Positions 52,001 through 64,000 of a stretch of DNA of 64,000 nucleotides are shown here, piece after piece; position 1 is the stretch's first letter; every line of letters starts with the position of its first letter. The DNA is taken from assembly GCA_038380795.1 (NCBI GenBank), contig CM076267.1, positions 35,340,232-35,404,231 of the forward strand, given 5' to 3'. The notes under the pieces are model-generated. The model did not search any database. It saw nothing but the letters and a program-made list of their open reading frames with translations, and had not been told where the DNA came from. This DNA is from Pyrocephalus nanus. Its lineage: Eukaryota; Chordata; Aves; Passeriformes; Tyrannidae. Both the position numbers and the translations under genes were made by a program.

Positions 52001-55000
52001 CATTCCACAAAATCCTTCCTTAGTCCCATACCTATAACTTCCCCTCAGGGCCTTTGCAGCTCCACGTCAGAACTCACTGCTCCTAGTTCACCTCACATGT
52101 CATGATTGTGAGGGAATGAACATTCCTCTCTGTTCAGAAGTCAGAGAGCCTACTGCAGGCACAGTCAATCATGGCAGTGGTATATATAATTAAAAAAAAA
52201 CCAAGTGTAAATTCTTACCCACCACCAATGCACATCACTGACCATCAGCAAAAACACATTACATGAGCAACAGCATCAAATTGTGGGCACTTTCAAACCT
52301 AATTCTTCATCCTGGCCATATGATTGACACTTTACACAGGGCATCAACTGTAAAAATGCCAATAAATTTGAATCCAAATCTCTCAGCTGGCCTGTCCCAG
52401 GGGTCAGGAATAAAAGTTTGTGCAGTACATGAGTGAAGCTGGATGATTTCTGAGTGCTGAGAAAGATGGCCACAAATCACATCTCACTGCTTTTCTGTAT
52501 TATAGGAAGAAGATGCTATTACAAGTTCCAGCTGATTTACAACCTGGTTTCTCTGCCTTTGGAAGAGTTCCAGAGGAAACCCACTGCAGAAATTTAGCAA
52601 GTACAAGAAGTGGCAATTGCTGCTAAAAATGTCCATTATCATCTTCAGATAAGGTTTCCCAAGTCCAGCACTGAAAGTTTCTTCCTCACATTTTACTGCA
52701 TTCTTTTCTAAATTCATTTTGACCCAGACAAACGCAGCTGTTCTCTTGCAGTGTAGATGTCTAAAATTTCTGGGTGATGGTGACAGGTGGATCACTCATC
52801 AGTTATGGCCATTTCCAGAGGCAAAATGCTGCAAAATGACCAACTTATTTTGTGTGCTTGCTCCAGGCCACTGCCCAGAGTGAACAACTGAGACATCAGC
52901 CATGGCAGCCTCTGCAGCTCCAAGTCCTTGTCTGCAGACAGGCAGACAAGCTCAGAGAGGATGAACAGCACACAGTAAAGGACTTTGTCTTCAGCTACAA
53001 TTAGTCCTGAAATGCCCTTCAAGCTATTGATGTGACCAGCCAGGCATTACAGATTGATGGTGACTCCACAATTAGAGTTGTGCAGTCTTTAAAGCAGGCT
53101 CAGCTTTAACTCCAACATGCAAACAAGGGGGACACAGGATGGAACAGTTGGGCTTGATATTGCACTAATTACCTGCACCCAAATGACATCTGCCTGGCTG
53201 GGAACACGTGCAGAAGATGATTCCTGTCAGGCTTGGAACACTGAAGAAGCAGTAGCTCTGCTACTCCCAGTATCGAACTATTTCAGGGAAATTGCATGTT
53301 CTTATAACCTTTAGCAGAAGTGCATCACAGGTTCTTTCCATGTGCCCCACTCAGATAAATAAAACACCTATCTCCCTTCAAGTTAAACAGTAACATTTAC
53401 TGGGATTTTCAGGGGGGAATAAACAGTGCAACGGATTTTACAAAAACAAAGGACACGCTGAGTTTTATTCAGAACATTTTTAAGGTTTTCTTTAAAGTCA
53501 TCATGAATTAAAATGTCAAACAATTTTGGAAACCTATAGCAAAAGTTCTCAAGTGTTCCTGAGCTTTTGACAGAGCTGTTCTGTCATTGCATAATTTTTT
53601 TTCCCCAAGATTTAATCTTTTCCTTATTTATATGGGAAAGAATCAATGCACTTCAATAGAAGTCAGAAGTCCCACTCTAAAATAACCAAGAGTTTAAAGG
53701 CTGATGGATATCCAGGCATAAAGCACATGGGGGTGGTTTAATAAGCCTTTACCTCTTCCCCTTCTATTCCTCATTCCACACTTGAGTCTGGAATAGGGAG
53801 AGTTGCAGGGCTGCCCTGTTTCAAGTTTAACTGAAACAGAGCACACAAAACTGTCTCTCAGTCTGATGAAATCTCACCTCCTCACCACAGATAGATCCTG
53901 TTTCCTCAGAAAGCTCGTTTAGCACCTCCAGACTCCTTGGTGCAGGAGCACTCTGAGTTAATGAGGCACAACAGGGAAGAGAAGAGACCCTGAGGATTTA
54001 GTCAAGTAGGACCCTTCTCTCCATCCATTTCACAGAGTCAGACATAATTAACAGCACCTTCAACATGAGGATCAACCAAGAAGTAACAAAAGGCCACTCC
54101 ACAAGGAAACAAAACAGTCTTCAGCAGACTTTGCCTCCCAGTCCCATCAGTCTCATTTTCATCAAGAAGATGCTTTTTTACTCAAGTTTGTTTCCTGAAC
54201 TCCTTCATCTGCACTCTGACCCACAGGAGTGCTTGCTTTGCTGCTGTCACTGGCTGTACCAACCATCCTGTCAGACTGTTAAGCTCCCCAGGAGGAGAAA
54301 GAGATTTCTGAGTGCTTTTTTACATGCATCTACGTGGAGAGGCAAATATGCTGTATTAAAAAACCAGAGAGCATATAACGTTTTCTTAGAACTTTCAAAA
54401 AGATGACAAATTGTTGTAAAAAACGTGGCAAGCACTGAATACCCTCCAAAACAATGCTTAGGAAGGTTTCCAAAGTCCTAAATACAGCATGACTCTGCCT
54501 TCCTGCTTCAGAGCTAAGGACAGACTTAGGGAGTCAGAGTCCATCTGACATATCCAACAGAACTGCACTGAAGGATATTACTGTGCCACTTTTCAGCAGC
54601 CAAGGATCCAGAAATGGAAAGGATTTACTGATGTGAGATGTTCAGGAATCTCTCCTCACTTCACCAGTTCCACAGTCAGTGTTTCTGTTATCTATGCTGT
54701 GTGATCCATAGAGTACTTTGCCTCCAATGGGTAACCAAGAGCTGTAAAAGTGGTATTTCTGACAAGAAATGGGAGGGGAAAAAAAGTACATCAAAACATC
54801 TTACAACACAGGCTTTGGTCCTTCAAACTCATTGTGCAGTAAAATCTTGATCACTGTGAGGTCACACTTCATGTATTTCAGGTTTTTACCTTACATAAAC
54901 AATCCAGATCTTTCTCACTTCGAATCATTTGCCCCAGTGGAGGGTATAGAACCACAGACAGCAGTAAAATTAACCGGATTTGGCTGCTTACAACAGCCCC

Positions 55001-55921
55001 AACAGGTTTGTTATTTCTAGTTATCAGAAGTTTGCTTAGTTTAATAGCCTGATAAAACTGGTTAAACCCCTTTAGAGACCAGCTCGATTCAAGATAATTC
55101 CCTTTGATATTTTCTCATATTAAGAAACATGATTAGAGTTGTCTGGTCATTTCCATTAGCCAGTCACCTGGACATACCCTGTCACAGCTGTGGCCACAGA
55201 AACACCTCCCTTACCCTGCTGCCAAGATACTCAATCAAACTCACTGCTTGTCTGCACTTGGCTTCCTACTCTGCTTCAGTGCCACCAAACCAACAAGAAA
55301 ATCAACCTGTTAACATCTACATTTGATTTCTTGCAAGCCATACCTATTCAGCCTCTGGGAGCAAGATGGCACTTCAGTTTCTCAGAAGTATTTTGTTCGA
55401 TTCATCAAGATGATTGAAAAGCATCTGATGACTCGAGAATGAATCAATTATTTGTGTTAGAGTACTGTTTAGTAACGACTTGTTAACTGGGAGTTAGACC
55501 TGCCTGTTCCTTTCAGAGGCATTCCAGGCAGATCATGGTACCCACAGTGCTGCCCCTTTTCATGGGACGAGGCACAAAAATCCATTGAAAGTTGTATGGA
55601 GCGTTTGCAATCCCAAACAAAAACCAAGAGTCAATTCCAGACTGAAAACATTACTCATTGTTTTCTTCACAAACGTCTCCTAAACTGGAGCTTCAGGGGG
55701 TGTTTCCAAAGTTTTCCCTACAATTTCTCAAGTACATTTAAGTGTAGTACCTACATCAAAGATCTTTTTCTAAGTGGCAGACTGAGGAGATGCTCTGAGG
55801 AAACCTATATCATGGACCAGTGTGTGGGGAACTGCTCCCTCTTACATCTGAAGCTGCCTGGTGGGTTCAGTTTTTAAGCAGAGATGCTCACCCCTAGCTC
55901 TTCACTTTCCTCTTTGGATTC

Positions 55922-55933
55922 TTTTTTTTTTTT
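55922..55933 (-). repeat. Poly(T) run, T12
   Basis: Twelve T residues about 230 bases from the RNase H-like relic. On the minus strand, the sense of that relic, this is a poly(A) run downstream of it. Whether the two are connected is not shown by the sequence. Confidence 0.85.
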
Positions 55934-56159
55934 CCATTAGGAATGGGAGATTATTTTTATGCAAATCAGAGGTCCAAAGGAGTATTTAAATTACCAGTAC
56001 TTCCATTTGTACAGCAGGTATAAAGAGAGCAACACATGGCCCCAAATGTATCGGGAGATCCTGCTGTGCTGCTGCTCAATGAATCTGTCTCCTGTTTTGT
56101 CTCAAATAACACAGGGAAGAGTATTCCCAACAAGTTCAACTTCATCACAAGTAAAGTTG

Positions 56160-56420
56160 TCCTATTCCTTCCTATAATGAACTCTGGATCCCTGGTGAGT
56201 AACTCACATTTAACTGGCAGCATTCTGGGCTACTTATATGAACTGCAACAGTCTGAACAGCTTGAACCTCAATAAAATGTGCAGTAAATGACTGAGCTAA
56301 TTTAACCTCATTAATCCTCCAACCAATAGAATAATTTGATGTCCACACAGCAGCTTGTGCACTGCCTCCAACATCAACATGGCCCTGTAGGAAATCCCCA
56401 GCAGGAATGTGCTGCAGCCC
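56160..56420 (-). mobile_element. Decayed endogenous retrovirus pol fragment, RNase H-like
   Basis: Read on the minus strand, this stretch looks like the RNase H domain of a retroviral pol gene. A VDVGGS-type motif places an Asp at 56373-56375. It is followed by an AAVW segment and, exactly 35 codons on, by a Glu at 56268-56270 inside an AHFIEVQAV context. Retroviral RNases H have a catalytic Asp near the start and a Glu about 35-38 residues later inside an alpha helix with an AEL/AEV core. The third acidic site would fall near 56195-56210, where the frame appears broken by a small indel, and a stop follows at 56172. The frame is open upstream to 56498, but I could not match that part, nor any flanking reverse transcriptase, integrase or LTR. 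If correct, this is an old, dead ERV relic. A chance resemblance is the main alternative, and the class (ERVL-like or ERVK-like) cannot be decided by eye. Confidence 0.5.
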
Positions 56421-58017
56421 TGCTGCCAGGGCTCTTATGGCTGGGAAAACTGCTCTGGAGTCACTGAGCCCCATCCCCAGCTGCATGGCATGAGTCACAC
56501 ACTTGGTTGGGGCTTATTAACAGTCAAAGTGTGCTTTCCAAGCCCAGATCTGGCCTGAAATCTCCCCAGTGCGGCAGTTTTGGGGAAGGGACTCTATTTT
56601 ATCTGTAAACTGTTTACCTCGAGTTTCAGCACCAACACAATAAGCATTACTAGGAAAGGAAAACGCTCCAAGCCAAGCGCAATTGGCTCTTTTAGGTAGA
56701 GAATTAGTTGGATTTAGCTCCCTGATAGTCACTAATTACAGCAGCATTTTAACAGTTCAGTTTTTGAAGCAGTTTGAAAACCACTTAGCTGCAAAGAATG
56801 TAAGGTCCCCCAAAATATTGATCAACATTTGTTTTCAGAGGGACACTTAAAAGTGCTCTCTGTACACACACTCTTTGTTCTCAGGATGACTGCTGAGAGC
56901 CAGGTACTTTGTTTCATTAAATGCAACACATTTCAAACAGGATCAGAGCCTAATAGCAAAAGCACATAACCCACCAAATACTGCATTGGATGGGCTCAGG
57001 TGGCAAAAGGAGGGCAGTTTCTAAACACACAAAAATAAAGCAAGAAGAGGAATATGTCTAAGCACATAAACACTAATTTCATTACCACATACAAGACTTT
57101 AACTTGCAAAGGAACAGGGTCTTCAGTTTTTAGGTCCTGTGACCTTTTATTGGACTTGGCCTCACAGGTGATTAATCTACTTTTAAAACAGGACCAGGTA
57201 TTTAAGGGAAAAATCACTCCCTTCAGCTCATAAAAGCATGAGCCAGGTCTGTTCCCGTTCAGTGGCATTGCAGACACAGAGGGTACCACCATCCTCAAAT
57301 CAGCACTTGATTTATACAGACACAAACTGATGTTCACTCTCAGTGCAATGTTTTGGAAATGGTTTTTTTAAAGGAGGCTCTGCTTCGGAAATATTTGTTT
57401 TCCTAAGCTTTGCATGTGATCTTTCTGAATCAAAAATACTGAACCTGACAAGGCTTAGAAAGATTAACCAGCGAGGCTGTTCTAAAACCACTAAGTTTTG
57501 GATTGCTTCCTCAGAAGTCAATTTAAATGTATTCCCCATAAAAGCTAACTAGCAAAGAGTGAATGAGTCAATTAAATCACATTTAAAGAGTTTTAGCAGT
57601 GTACTTTCTTCCTGTCACTACCCTGGTGCATTTACAGGTTGCTGTTGGAGACAGAAAGCAAGCACAATATTAATTTGCCTAATTTAATTTCCTTATGGGC
57701 ATGCATTTCCCAGGAAACTCTCAGTCCAAACTCTCTAGTCTACCTTCTATCAGTGAATCTCAAACACTAAAACAGCATAACACAAATACAACCCCCCAGT
57801 GCAAAGTGTCCACTGTTCTTTCTTCATCAGCCATTTAATACTGAATGGAACAGCAGAGCTTTGTCTTTCCTTCTAACACTTTGACAAGGCAGGTTTAAGT
57901 GTTTTAAACAGATTTCTGAAGTCACTACCATCTGCAAACACACCAAAAAAAAAGTATTCTCCAGAATAGATGTCGAAAAAAATAGAATGATAAAATTGAG
58001 GTCTAAATGGAAGTTAG

Positions 58018-58030
58018 AAAAAAAAAAAAA
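58018..58030 (+). repeat. Poly(A) run, A13
   Basis: Thirteen A residues with nothing recognisable attached. Confidence 0.85.
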
Positions 58031-61000
58031 GCCTTGCTCCATCAGGATCATCTGTAACTAAATCCTCTTGTGGCAAGTAGTTTTAAATAGCTATTTTACT
58101 CACATATTATCCTGTAACAAGTTTTCCTTTGAAAAGAAACAAACAGTTTCTAGTACAAACATAACTCTCCATGACTGACCAGACAGAAGAGCATTACATT
58201 TCAAATTGCTATAGAAACCAGTCCACTTTTTTTCAGAAAGATGATTTAATACCAAAACAATTTGGACAGTAACTTTACTCAGGAGTGATGGAATCAGCCA
58301 TATAGATTGTGAATGGGAAATTTCTGAAGAGACAAGTTTTCCCTGGGAGGGGAATGAAATAGAACAATTTACATTTTCCAACCACAGCGCGGGCTTTTGT
58401 GTAAAGTTCACCCAAAAACCTTGCAGCATAGATCAAAGGCACGGATCTGGTTCTCATATCCACCTGATTACCCAAGAAACTTTGTCATAATCCTTGTGTT
58501 GCAGTCACTGCTTTTCCCAAATACTCGTTTCCTTCATATTTATCTTGTAACTCCTTTGAGGGATTTTGCCTTGGTTTCTAGTTGTTCACTTGTTTTTTCA
58601 ACAAGGCTATAGAAGTTCAATGTGGTATTCAGGGCAAATTAGTTTTGATGCCATTTTTATATTAGAACACAAGTCTTCAATACTCTTTACCTGCTTGTCC
58701 ATATAACAGAAAGACATTAAAAGCCTCAAAGCTGTTACTTTAGCAGCCTTATGGAGGAGTAATTTAACTTATTTTTAATAACAAATGTGGGCCAGTGAGT
58801 TCCTGCATTCCAGCTTCAGTTGAGATGGACTCCATCTGGTTATAAAATTTACACAATTTAGCCAGCCAGGAAGTGTGCAAGTAGCTTAATCATTAAAGCT
58901 GCTGTACTGACATGTATGCTGCAAAGTCTGTCAGTCACATCTGGCAACCAATATTTTACATGTCATAGAAAATCAAGATGTAAGATTGACTGCTGTACTG
59001 TCTGTGTTTATGCACGTGTGCTCGTGTGACACTGGGCACAGAAATGGCAGTTTGGTAGCTGGGTGGCACTTCTGGCTGCTCTGTGGAATTGCAACAGTCA
59101 CCACTCTGGTGAGAGCAAACACACACTTGAGTGTCATTAATATACTGATTTGTAAGCATCTAAAGCACATATTGATCCACAGTGTGGCTCGAGAATAACA
59201 GCTCATGGATCAGAAAAAGCACTTAATCACCAAGACTTTTATTCTAGTCAATGGTGAAAATGCAAACAGAAACTGGAAGGTTTGATTAAACTCATTTTAC
59301 TGTCATTCTTCAAAGGTGAACTCAAAGCCCCGTGGTTCATTTGAAAGCATAGGGATAAACATGCTTGCATTTAAACTGTCACAGGATCACAACAAAGCTT
59401 GCCAGAGGCAGTAAGAACACATCAACACATCAAGGATAAAACTTCACAAACCTCAAGTTCAAGACACTGACAGAAATAGTTTATCTAGTTCTGCTCCAGA
59501 AGGCTCACTTGCAAGAGTTTTGACCACAAAACAAGTCACAAATTGGTTTTCTACCTCACTGTTGCTGATTCCTGGGTGTCATAATATTAATGGTACCTTA
59601 TCAGCTTCTGCCTTTCCCCAAGGTGCATAAATCACCGTAAAATCTCTTAATCTTGTTTTCCAGAAATATGGAAGGCCAGTCTTTAGACATTCTAACAGGA
59701 ATCTTTCCATTACAGGGCTATACACTTCATTTTAATATAAACACCACACTCCTTCGAACATTTTACCTCCTGGGACAAAGCCAGGTGAATTCTCCAGAGA
59801 ACCAATTCCCCCAATTCTACACCTGATATGCATTGACAGCTTGTAGATGGGTGTGATGAGTTTGTACCCTTCATAAGGGCTTCTGGAACATCCCAGTGAA
59901 TCCAAGAGGAAGCAAATCAACTTTTCTAAAACAGCCGAATTCCCATTTCATAAAAGTTATTTCTTTCTATAGAAATCCAAATAATTTTTAAAAATAGGCA
60001 ATGGGATGAATTTGATGCATGGTTTGATGTAACCTGCATGTTATTTAGAGCATAAACTACTGCTAATACCTTGGGCATCTGCCTTCAGTGACTATCACTG
60101 CAAACACAGTTGAAATTCTCCTCTTCACTCACCCAGTGAGTGTCTGGGAGAGGCCCAGCTGTCAGTGCCCACTGACACTCCAAAATAGGGAGTTCACAGC
60201 ATTACCTGGCACTGTTCTTTCCTTCCCACAGTTATACATGGAACTGAGGCAGCTTTTACACAGCAGAAGTATCCTCCTATCTCCCCAAAGAACTACTTCC
60301 CATAATGAAGGAAAAGGTGCAAACCTGCTCTCAATACACAGGAAGGAAGAAGAAACCAGTACAGACCCCTAAAACTTTCCCATCCCAGCTCTGGGTGATC
60401 AAAGAGCCAATTTTTTGCATCCTCTTCTTAGAAGAGGATAAAAACCATGATATGCAACCAAATGTCAGGAACAAAGTGTTGTATGATCCTTTCAGACAGA
60501 GAAGGCAAACTCTGTGAGTACTGGGTAGAGATGTTCAGACAGATCTTTGGAAAAAGAAGTAGGAATTTTGCAGTAAATATCACCACTACACACACTTCCA
60601 GATAAGGGCATTCATGGAGACAATTTAACAGAAAAATGTATTAACCACAACCTTTAGCTCTAGACAAATTGCCCAGGGTGCCAAGACAGGGCTCAATTCA
60701 AGTGATTTTGAGTGAAAAACTCCTTTGAATGAAGCACATAAAAGGCTTGACCTCAATTTTCCATTTCACAAGGCAGGTTATTTTTCAGAACATCAAATAA
60801 CCAACCAAAATACGGGTCATTTGTTTGGCCAGACCATGTTTAGTGAATGAAATCCAACAGCTCAATTACAACTTAGCAAACTCAACCCATTTAATTCTAA
60901 AATCCTAAATCATGCTGGACATCTCTGAATTGCAAAACTGCAGAAGGTCGTGACCCCTCCTCTGATCCTTGGCTGCTTGCAAAAGGAAAGGAATTACAGA

Positions 61001-61461
61001 AAGTACCTATGGAAAAGTCCAAAATTTGAACATTGTTTTCTTCTGTAAGCAATAAAATCTTAGACCTGTCACTTTTATCTTCATAGCATTCAGAATGATA
61101 ACAACTACTTTCTTTTTGCATTTTACATTTATTGTAAGGAAATGGACTTAAGTCATGGCAATCCCGAATTCTGAAGTTGTAAACTTGCTGCTGTAGCCAG
61201 CAGTGCCTCACCAATTTATAATTACATTCCATTAAAGAGCTCCCAAGCTTTCAACACGGAAGGAAACGTCTCATTTTCTTCCTTTAATGGCGCAACCACC
61301 TCAACCCCAAATATCTTTACCCACAATTTGCTTGGTCTTGGCTTTGCTTGTTCTTAGAAACTAAGCAGGAATTTTCCCTCTGCTCTCGGTCCGGATGCCA
61401 GCTGGGAATTTTGCTTGGATTTTAATCAATGAGGAACTGTTCAGGAGGCTTCTCCTCCTCA

Positions 61462-61549
61462 GTTTTGTTGGTTTTTTGTTTTGTTTTGGGGGTTTTGTTT
61501 GTTTGTTTGGAGTTTTTTGTTTGTTTTTTTGTTTGTTTGTTTTTTTTGG
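61462..61549. repeat. G/T-rich low-complexity array, (GTTT)n
   Basis: The plus strand is almost entirely G and T, with many TTTG units and one GGGGG. It is the reverse-complement counterpart of the A/C-rich arrays elsewhere in the window. The overlapping plus-strand frames that read as hydrophobic Phe/Leu/Val/Cys peptides come from this composition, not from a membrane protein. Confidence 0.9.
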
Positions 61550-62874
61550 CAGTAGCTCTTATGCACATCAAAAGAGATGTGGGTAAGATATTCTTTCTCC
61601 CACATTTTTTTTCTCTCCATTGGAGCCTCCTAATTTCGGATTTACAATTGCTTAGAGGGAGGAGTTTGGATCTTCCTCATAACTCACACTTGTGTCTCAT
61701 TAAACTGAGACAAACACTGAGGATCACTGCAACACAGACAAAACCTGCTGACAAGGAGAGGCAGTAGTTCCCATAACTGAGCAATTCCTCCCCATCACTA
61801 GTTCTTGCTCTGAGTTATTTGTTCTACAGCACAAAGAATAGCAAGCAAGCCTGAAAGTACCCTAGTTAAGGTCTGATATCGGACAGTGATTCCTGAAAAT
61901 CCATTCAGCCAAGATTTTAAGCACAGGAAAACAGGACATAGTTGTTAAGTGTAAGTACTCTTTAACTCAACTGAGAGGAACTATTTTGCCTTGCATCATT
62001 TCAGAGCTACATAAATGAGAAAAAAGTGGTAAGAAAAGCAAAACAGAAGTTTTCAGAACAGTTCCCACAGCTCCCTTTCTCCTGCAAAAAAGCCTATGTG
62101 GTTCAAGTCCCTCCAGATTATTTCAGAGCTGTAGATCTGGGGCATTTTGTTAGAGATTTACTGACTTTTCTCAGCTGTCTGTTCCATTAGCTGTGACATA
62201 ATTTATCCCGGGAAGATTTTCACCTCACAAGGATTTTCTTTCTAAGGATGTAAAGTCTGCTTAGTAGCTGGAATGACTGTGCTTAGTGGTTACACTGATG
62301 ATCAAAAGGAAAGCAAGACAGGATTAAGACTTATTGGCCAGTTTTAAGGTTGTCTTCTCTGTTTTCATGCAAAAATTAGGAGGCTTTTGGGCAAAAAGTC
62401 AAGAAAAATAACATAAGAAACTGTCCCAGCACAGACAGCCCAAACAAGAGATTACACTCAACCTAAATTTTTAGGCCAAGTAATGTATGCCATTCTCTCT
62501 TAGATTATGCAGGATAGGGCAAATTCTAAAAATTAAGGGGGAATGGGGAGGAAGGAGGGACACTTTTTCCTGTTACATCATGGTCAGAACACCCACAAGG
62601 ATGGACCCCAAAGTTTGCACCCCCTCTCACAGAGCTTGGCCCAGCTCCCCAGCTTAGGGTAAGCAGCTTGTTCTCTCTCTGGCTTCAGCAGGGCTATTAT
62701 GAATTTCACCAGCTGTCTGAGCCTCCTTTATTACTATTCAAGTCTTGTTTCTTGCTGTATGTTTGCTGTTAAGAACAACCTACAGAAAGCACAGAAGTCT
62801 AAAGGTGAGTTTAGAAGTTCAAGCTGGAACTTATTTGCATGTCAAAAAGTCTCCAAGAAAAAATAAAAAGAGCA

Positions 62875-62888
62875 TTTTTTTTTTTTTT
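62875..62888 (-). repeat. Poly(T) run, T14
   Basis: Fourteen T residues followed by CCCTGGGCC. No attached element was recognised. Confidence 0.85.
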
Positions 62889-64000
62889 CCCTGGGCCTTT
62901 CATTCTTGGTGACAGCAAGGGAACCATGAAGGGTGAAAGAAAATGAGACCACATAGGATGGGCACTATTGACTGAATGGAAAGTGGCATCTTGATTTCAG
63001 TGGCAGCAAACTGACCTCTTTTCATTTCACTCCTTGCAGTGAAATGTGTTGGAATTTTGCTGCAAACGGGGAGAGCTGAACCATCCATTCCAGAAGCATC
63101 ATTTCCAATGGCATTTTCCCTCCTCATCTTCCCAGCACAACACAATTCCTGAAGGAATGGCTTGCTGTCCAGCCAACTTGTGAAGCATGTTTGCTAAGGA
63201 AGACTACAGCCTCCAAATGGAAATAAAAGTTACCACCAGCCACCCAAAATCTAACTGTATATACTAACTCTCTCAAATAGTCTCTCCAAGGGAAATCACA
63301 CTTTCCTGTGAGATTATTTGCAAAAAAATAAATCACAATCCTACTTCAAGTGCTTCCTGCTGTTACATTAGTGCCGCAGCCCTCCTGGGATTTCCTGGGG
63401 GACCAAACAGCCACTGATTTCTGCCCCATGGAAAGGGTTTCAGTTTTAATGGAGAAGAACAACTGGAATAATTGGTCTTCTCTAACTCCGGGTTTATATG
63501 AGCTATATCTGTGGAACCAACTGCTTAAAATTCCCTGTTTAAGTCATTATACTTGGTTAGACCCCAGCTTACACTGAATAATTGCATTCATCCCATTAAA
63601 GGGCAGTATATCCAGTTACTACCTAAGGAAACAAAAAGTTAAAATCCACTAATCTACATTTATTTTGCTCTAGAATGATGCTCATGTCCCCGGGACAAAC
63701 CAAACAGTATCAGTGTCTGGGTGTAACCATCATCTCCCACAGAAACGAGTAACCTCCCACTTCATGTGTGATGTAAATGTATTTTCATGTACACATTTCC
63801 ATTCAATCCAAAACTAAGGACGCATTCAGAAGTAGTCCGGCCATGACAGAGCAAATCCATCCAACTGGATCGATCAAGGTACATAAACTATTCCAAACAA
63901 ATCTGGTTTTGAAAACTGCACTGAGAAACCCTTTGCATAAATCCAAGCGATGTCTTTTGCAATCAGCATTATTTTCTCCTGTTCCTCTAAAACAAAACCA

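Larger units (their letters stand above)
45632..56159. other. Gene-free unique sequence
   Basis: No coding, RNA or transposon feature was recognised. Frames such as 51318-51731 (plus, 137 codons), 49155-49505 (minus, 116) and 54065-54406 (plus, 113) read as chance. A GC-richer patch lies at about 47.5-47.7 kb and an eight-base C run at 47198-47205. Confidence 0.6.
56499..64000. other. Gene-free sequence downstream of the RNase H-like relic
   Basis: Mostly unique AT-rich DNA with the G/T array at 61.5 kb and a few homopolymer runs. Minus-strand frames at 56517-56732 and 56996-57337 lie on the 5' side of the RNase H-like relic in its own sense, but I could not match them to any retroviral domain. 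They are left unassigned. Confidence 0.6.

Noticed and set aside
56036..56275. 79-codon plus-strand frame crossing a CTG|GTGAGT site
   Set aside because: It is antisense to the RNase H-like relic, has no recognisable content, and the donor-like site lies inside a small inverted repeat (GTGAGT A ACTCAC).
56517..57337. Minus-strand frames next to the RNase H-like relic, considered as more pol or gag
   Set aside because: No catalytic motif or zinc knuckle could be seen, so the relic was not extended into them.
61395..61767. Hydrophobic plus-strand frames resembling transmembrane segments
   Set aside because: The hydrophobic part is encoded by the (GTTT)n array; the rest has no recognisable motif.
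62098..62110. tRNA B-box-like GGTTCAAGTCC
   Set aside because: No A box, no cloverleaf pairing and no acceptor stem upstream.

Overview
The window looks like non-coding vertebrate nuclear DNA, most likely from a bird (or another sauropsid). Four things point this way. It is AT-leaning throughout. It has no operon-like packing and no long open frame. It is scattered with simple repeats and homopolymer A/T runs. It also holds a recognisable 3' piece of a CR1 LINE, the dominant retrotransposon of birds and reptiles. The longest ATG-to-stop frame is 148 codons. A rough chance estimate for 64 kb read in six frames is about 180 codons stop to stop, so no open frame here is evidence of a gene by its length. 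I did not recognise any protein-coding gene, tRNA, rRNA or known microRNA. The window is best read as an intergenic stretch or part of one or more long introns.

Layout. 1-11 kb: unique AT-rich sequence with short tandem duplications (about 1.70, 2.95, 4.85, 5.28 and 5.80 kb), an AT hairpin at 4.24 kb, two perfect palindromes at 9.67-9.71 kb and a segment with extra CpG at 7.0-7.5 kb. 11-24 kb: an A/C-rich array at 11.17 kb, poly(A) runs at 15.26 and 17.31 kb, and an (AT)13 microsatellite at 23.9 kb. 24-35 kb: mostly unique sequence with two CpG-enriched segments (25.4-25.95 and 33.0-33.5 kb) that could be regulatory. 35.7-36.2 kb: the CR1 fragment. 36-56 kb: unique sequence with large A/C-rich arrays at 37.5 and 45.5 kb, trinucleotide repeats at 38.2 and 38.6 kb, and a cysteine-rich exon-like segment at 42.9-43.0 kb on the minus strand. 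56.2-56.4 kb: on the minus strand, a decayed stretch resembling a retroviral RNase H domain. 57-64 kb: unique sequence with a G/T-rich array at 61.5 kb.

No set of genes working together can be described. The most useful leads are the RNase H-like relic, the three exon-like segments (42876-43004 minus, 33908-33958 plus, 11838-12025 plus) and the CpG-enriched blocks. All of these need alignment to other bird genomes or transcript data, which could not be run here.
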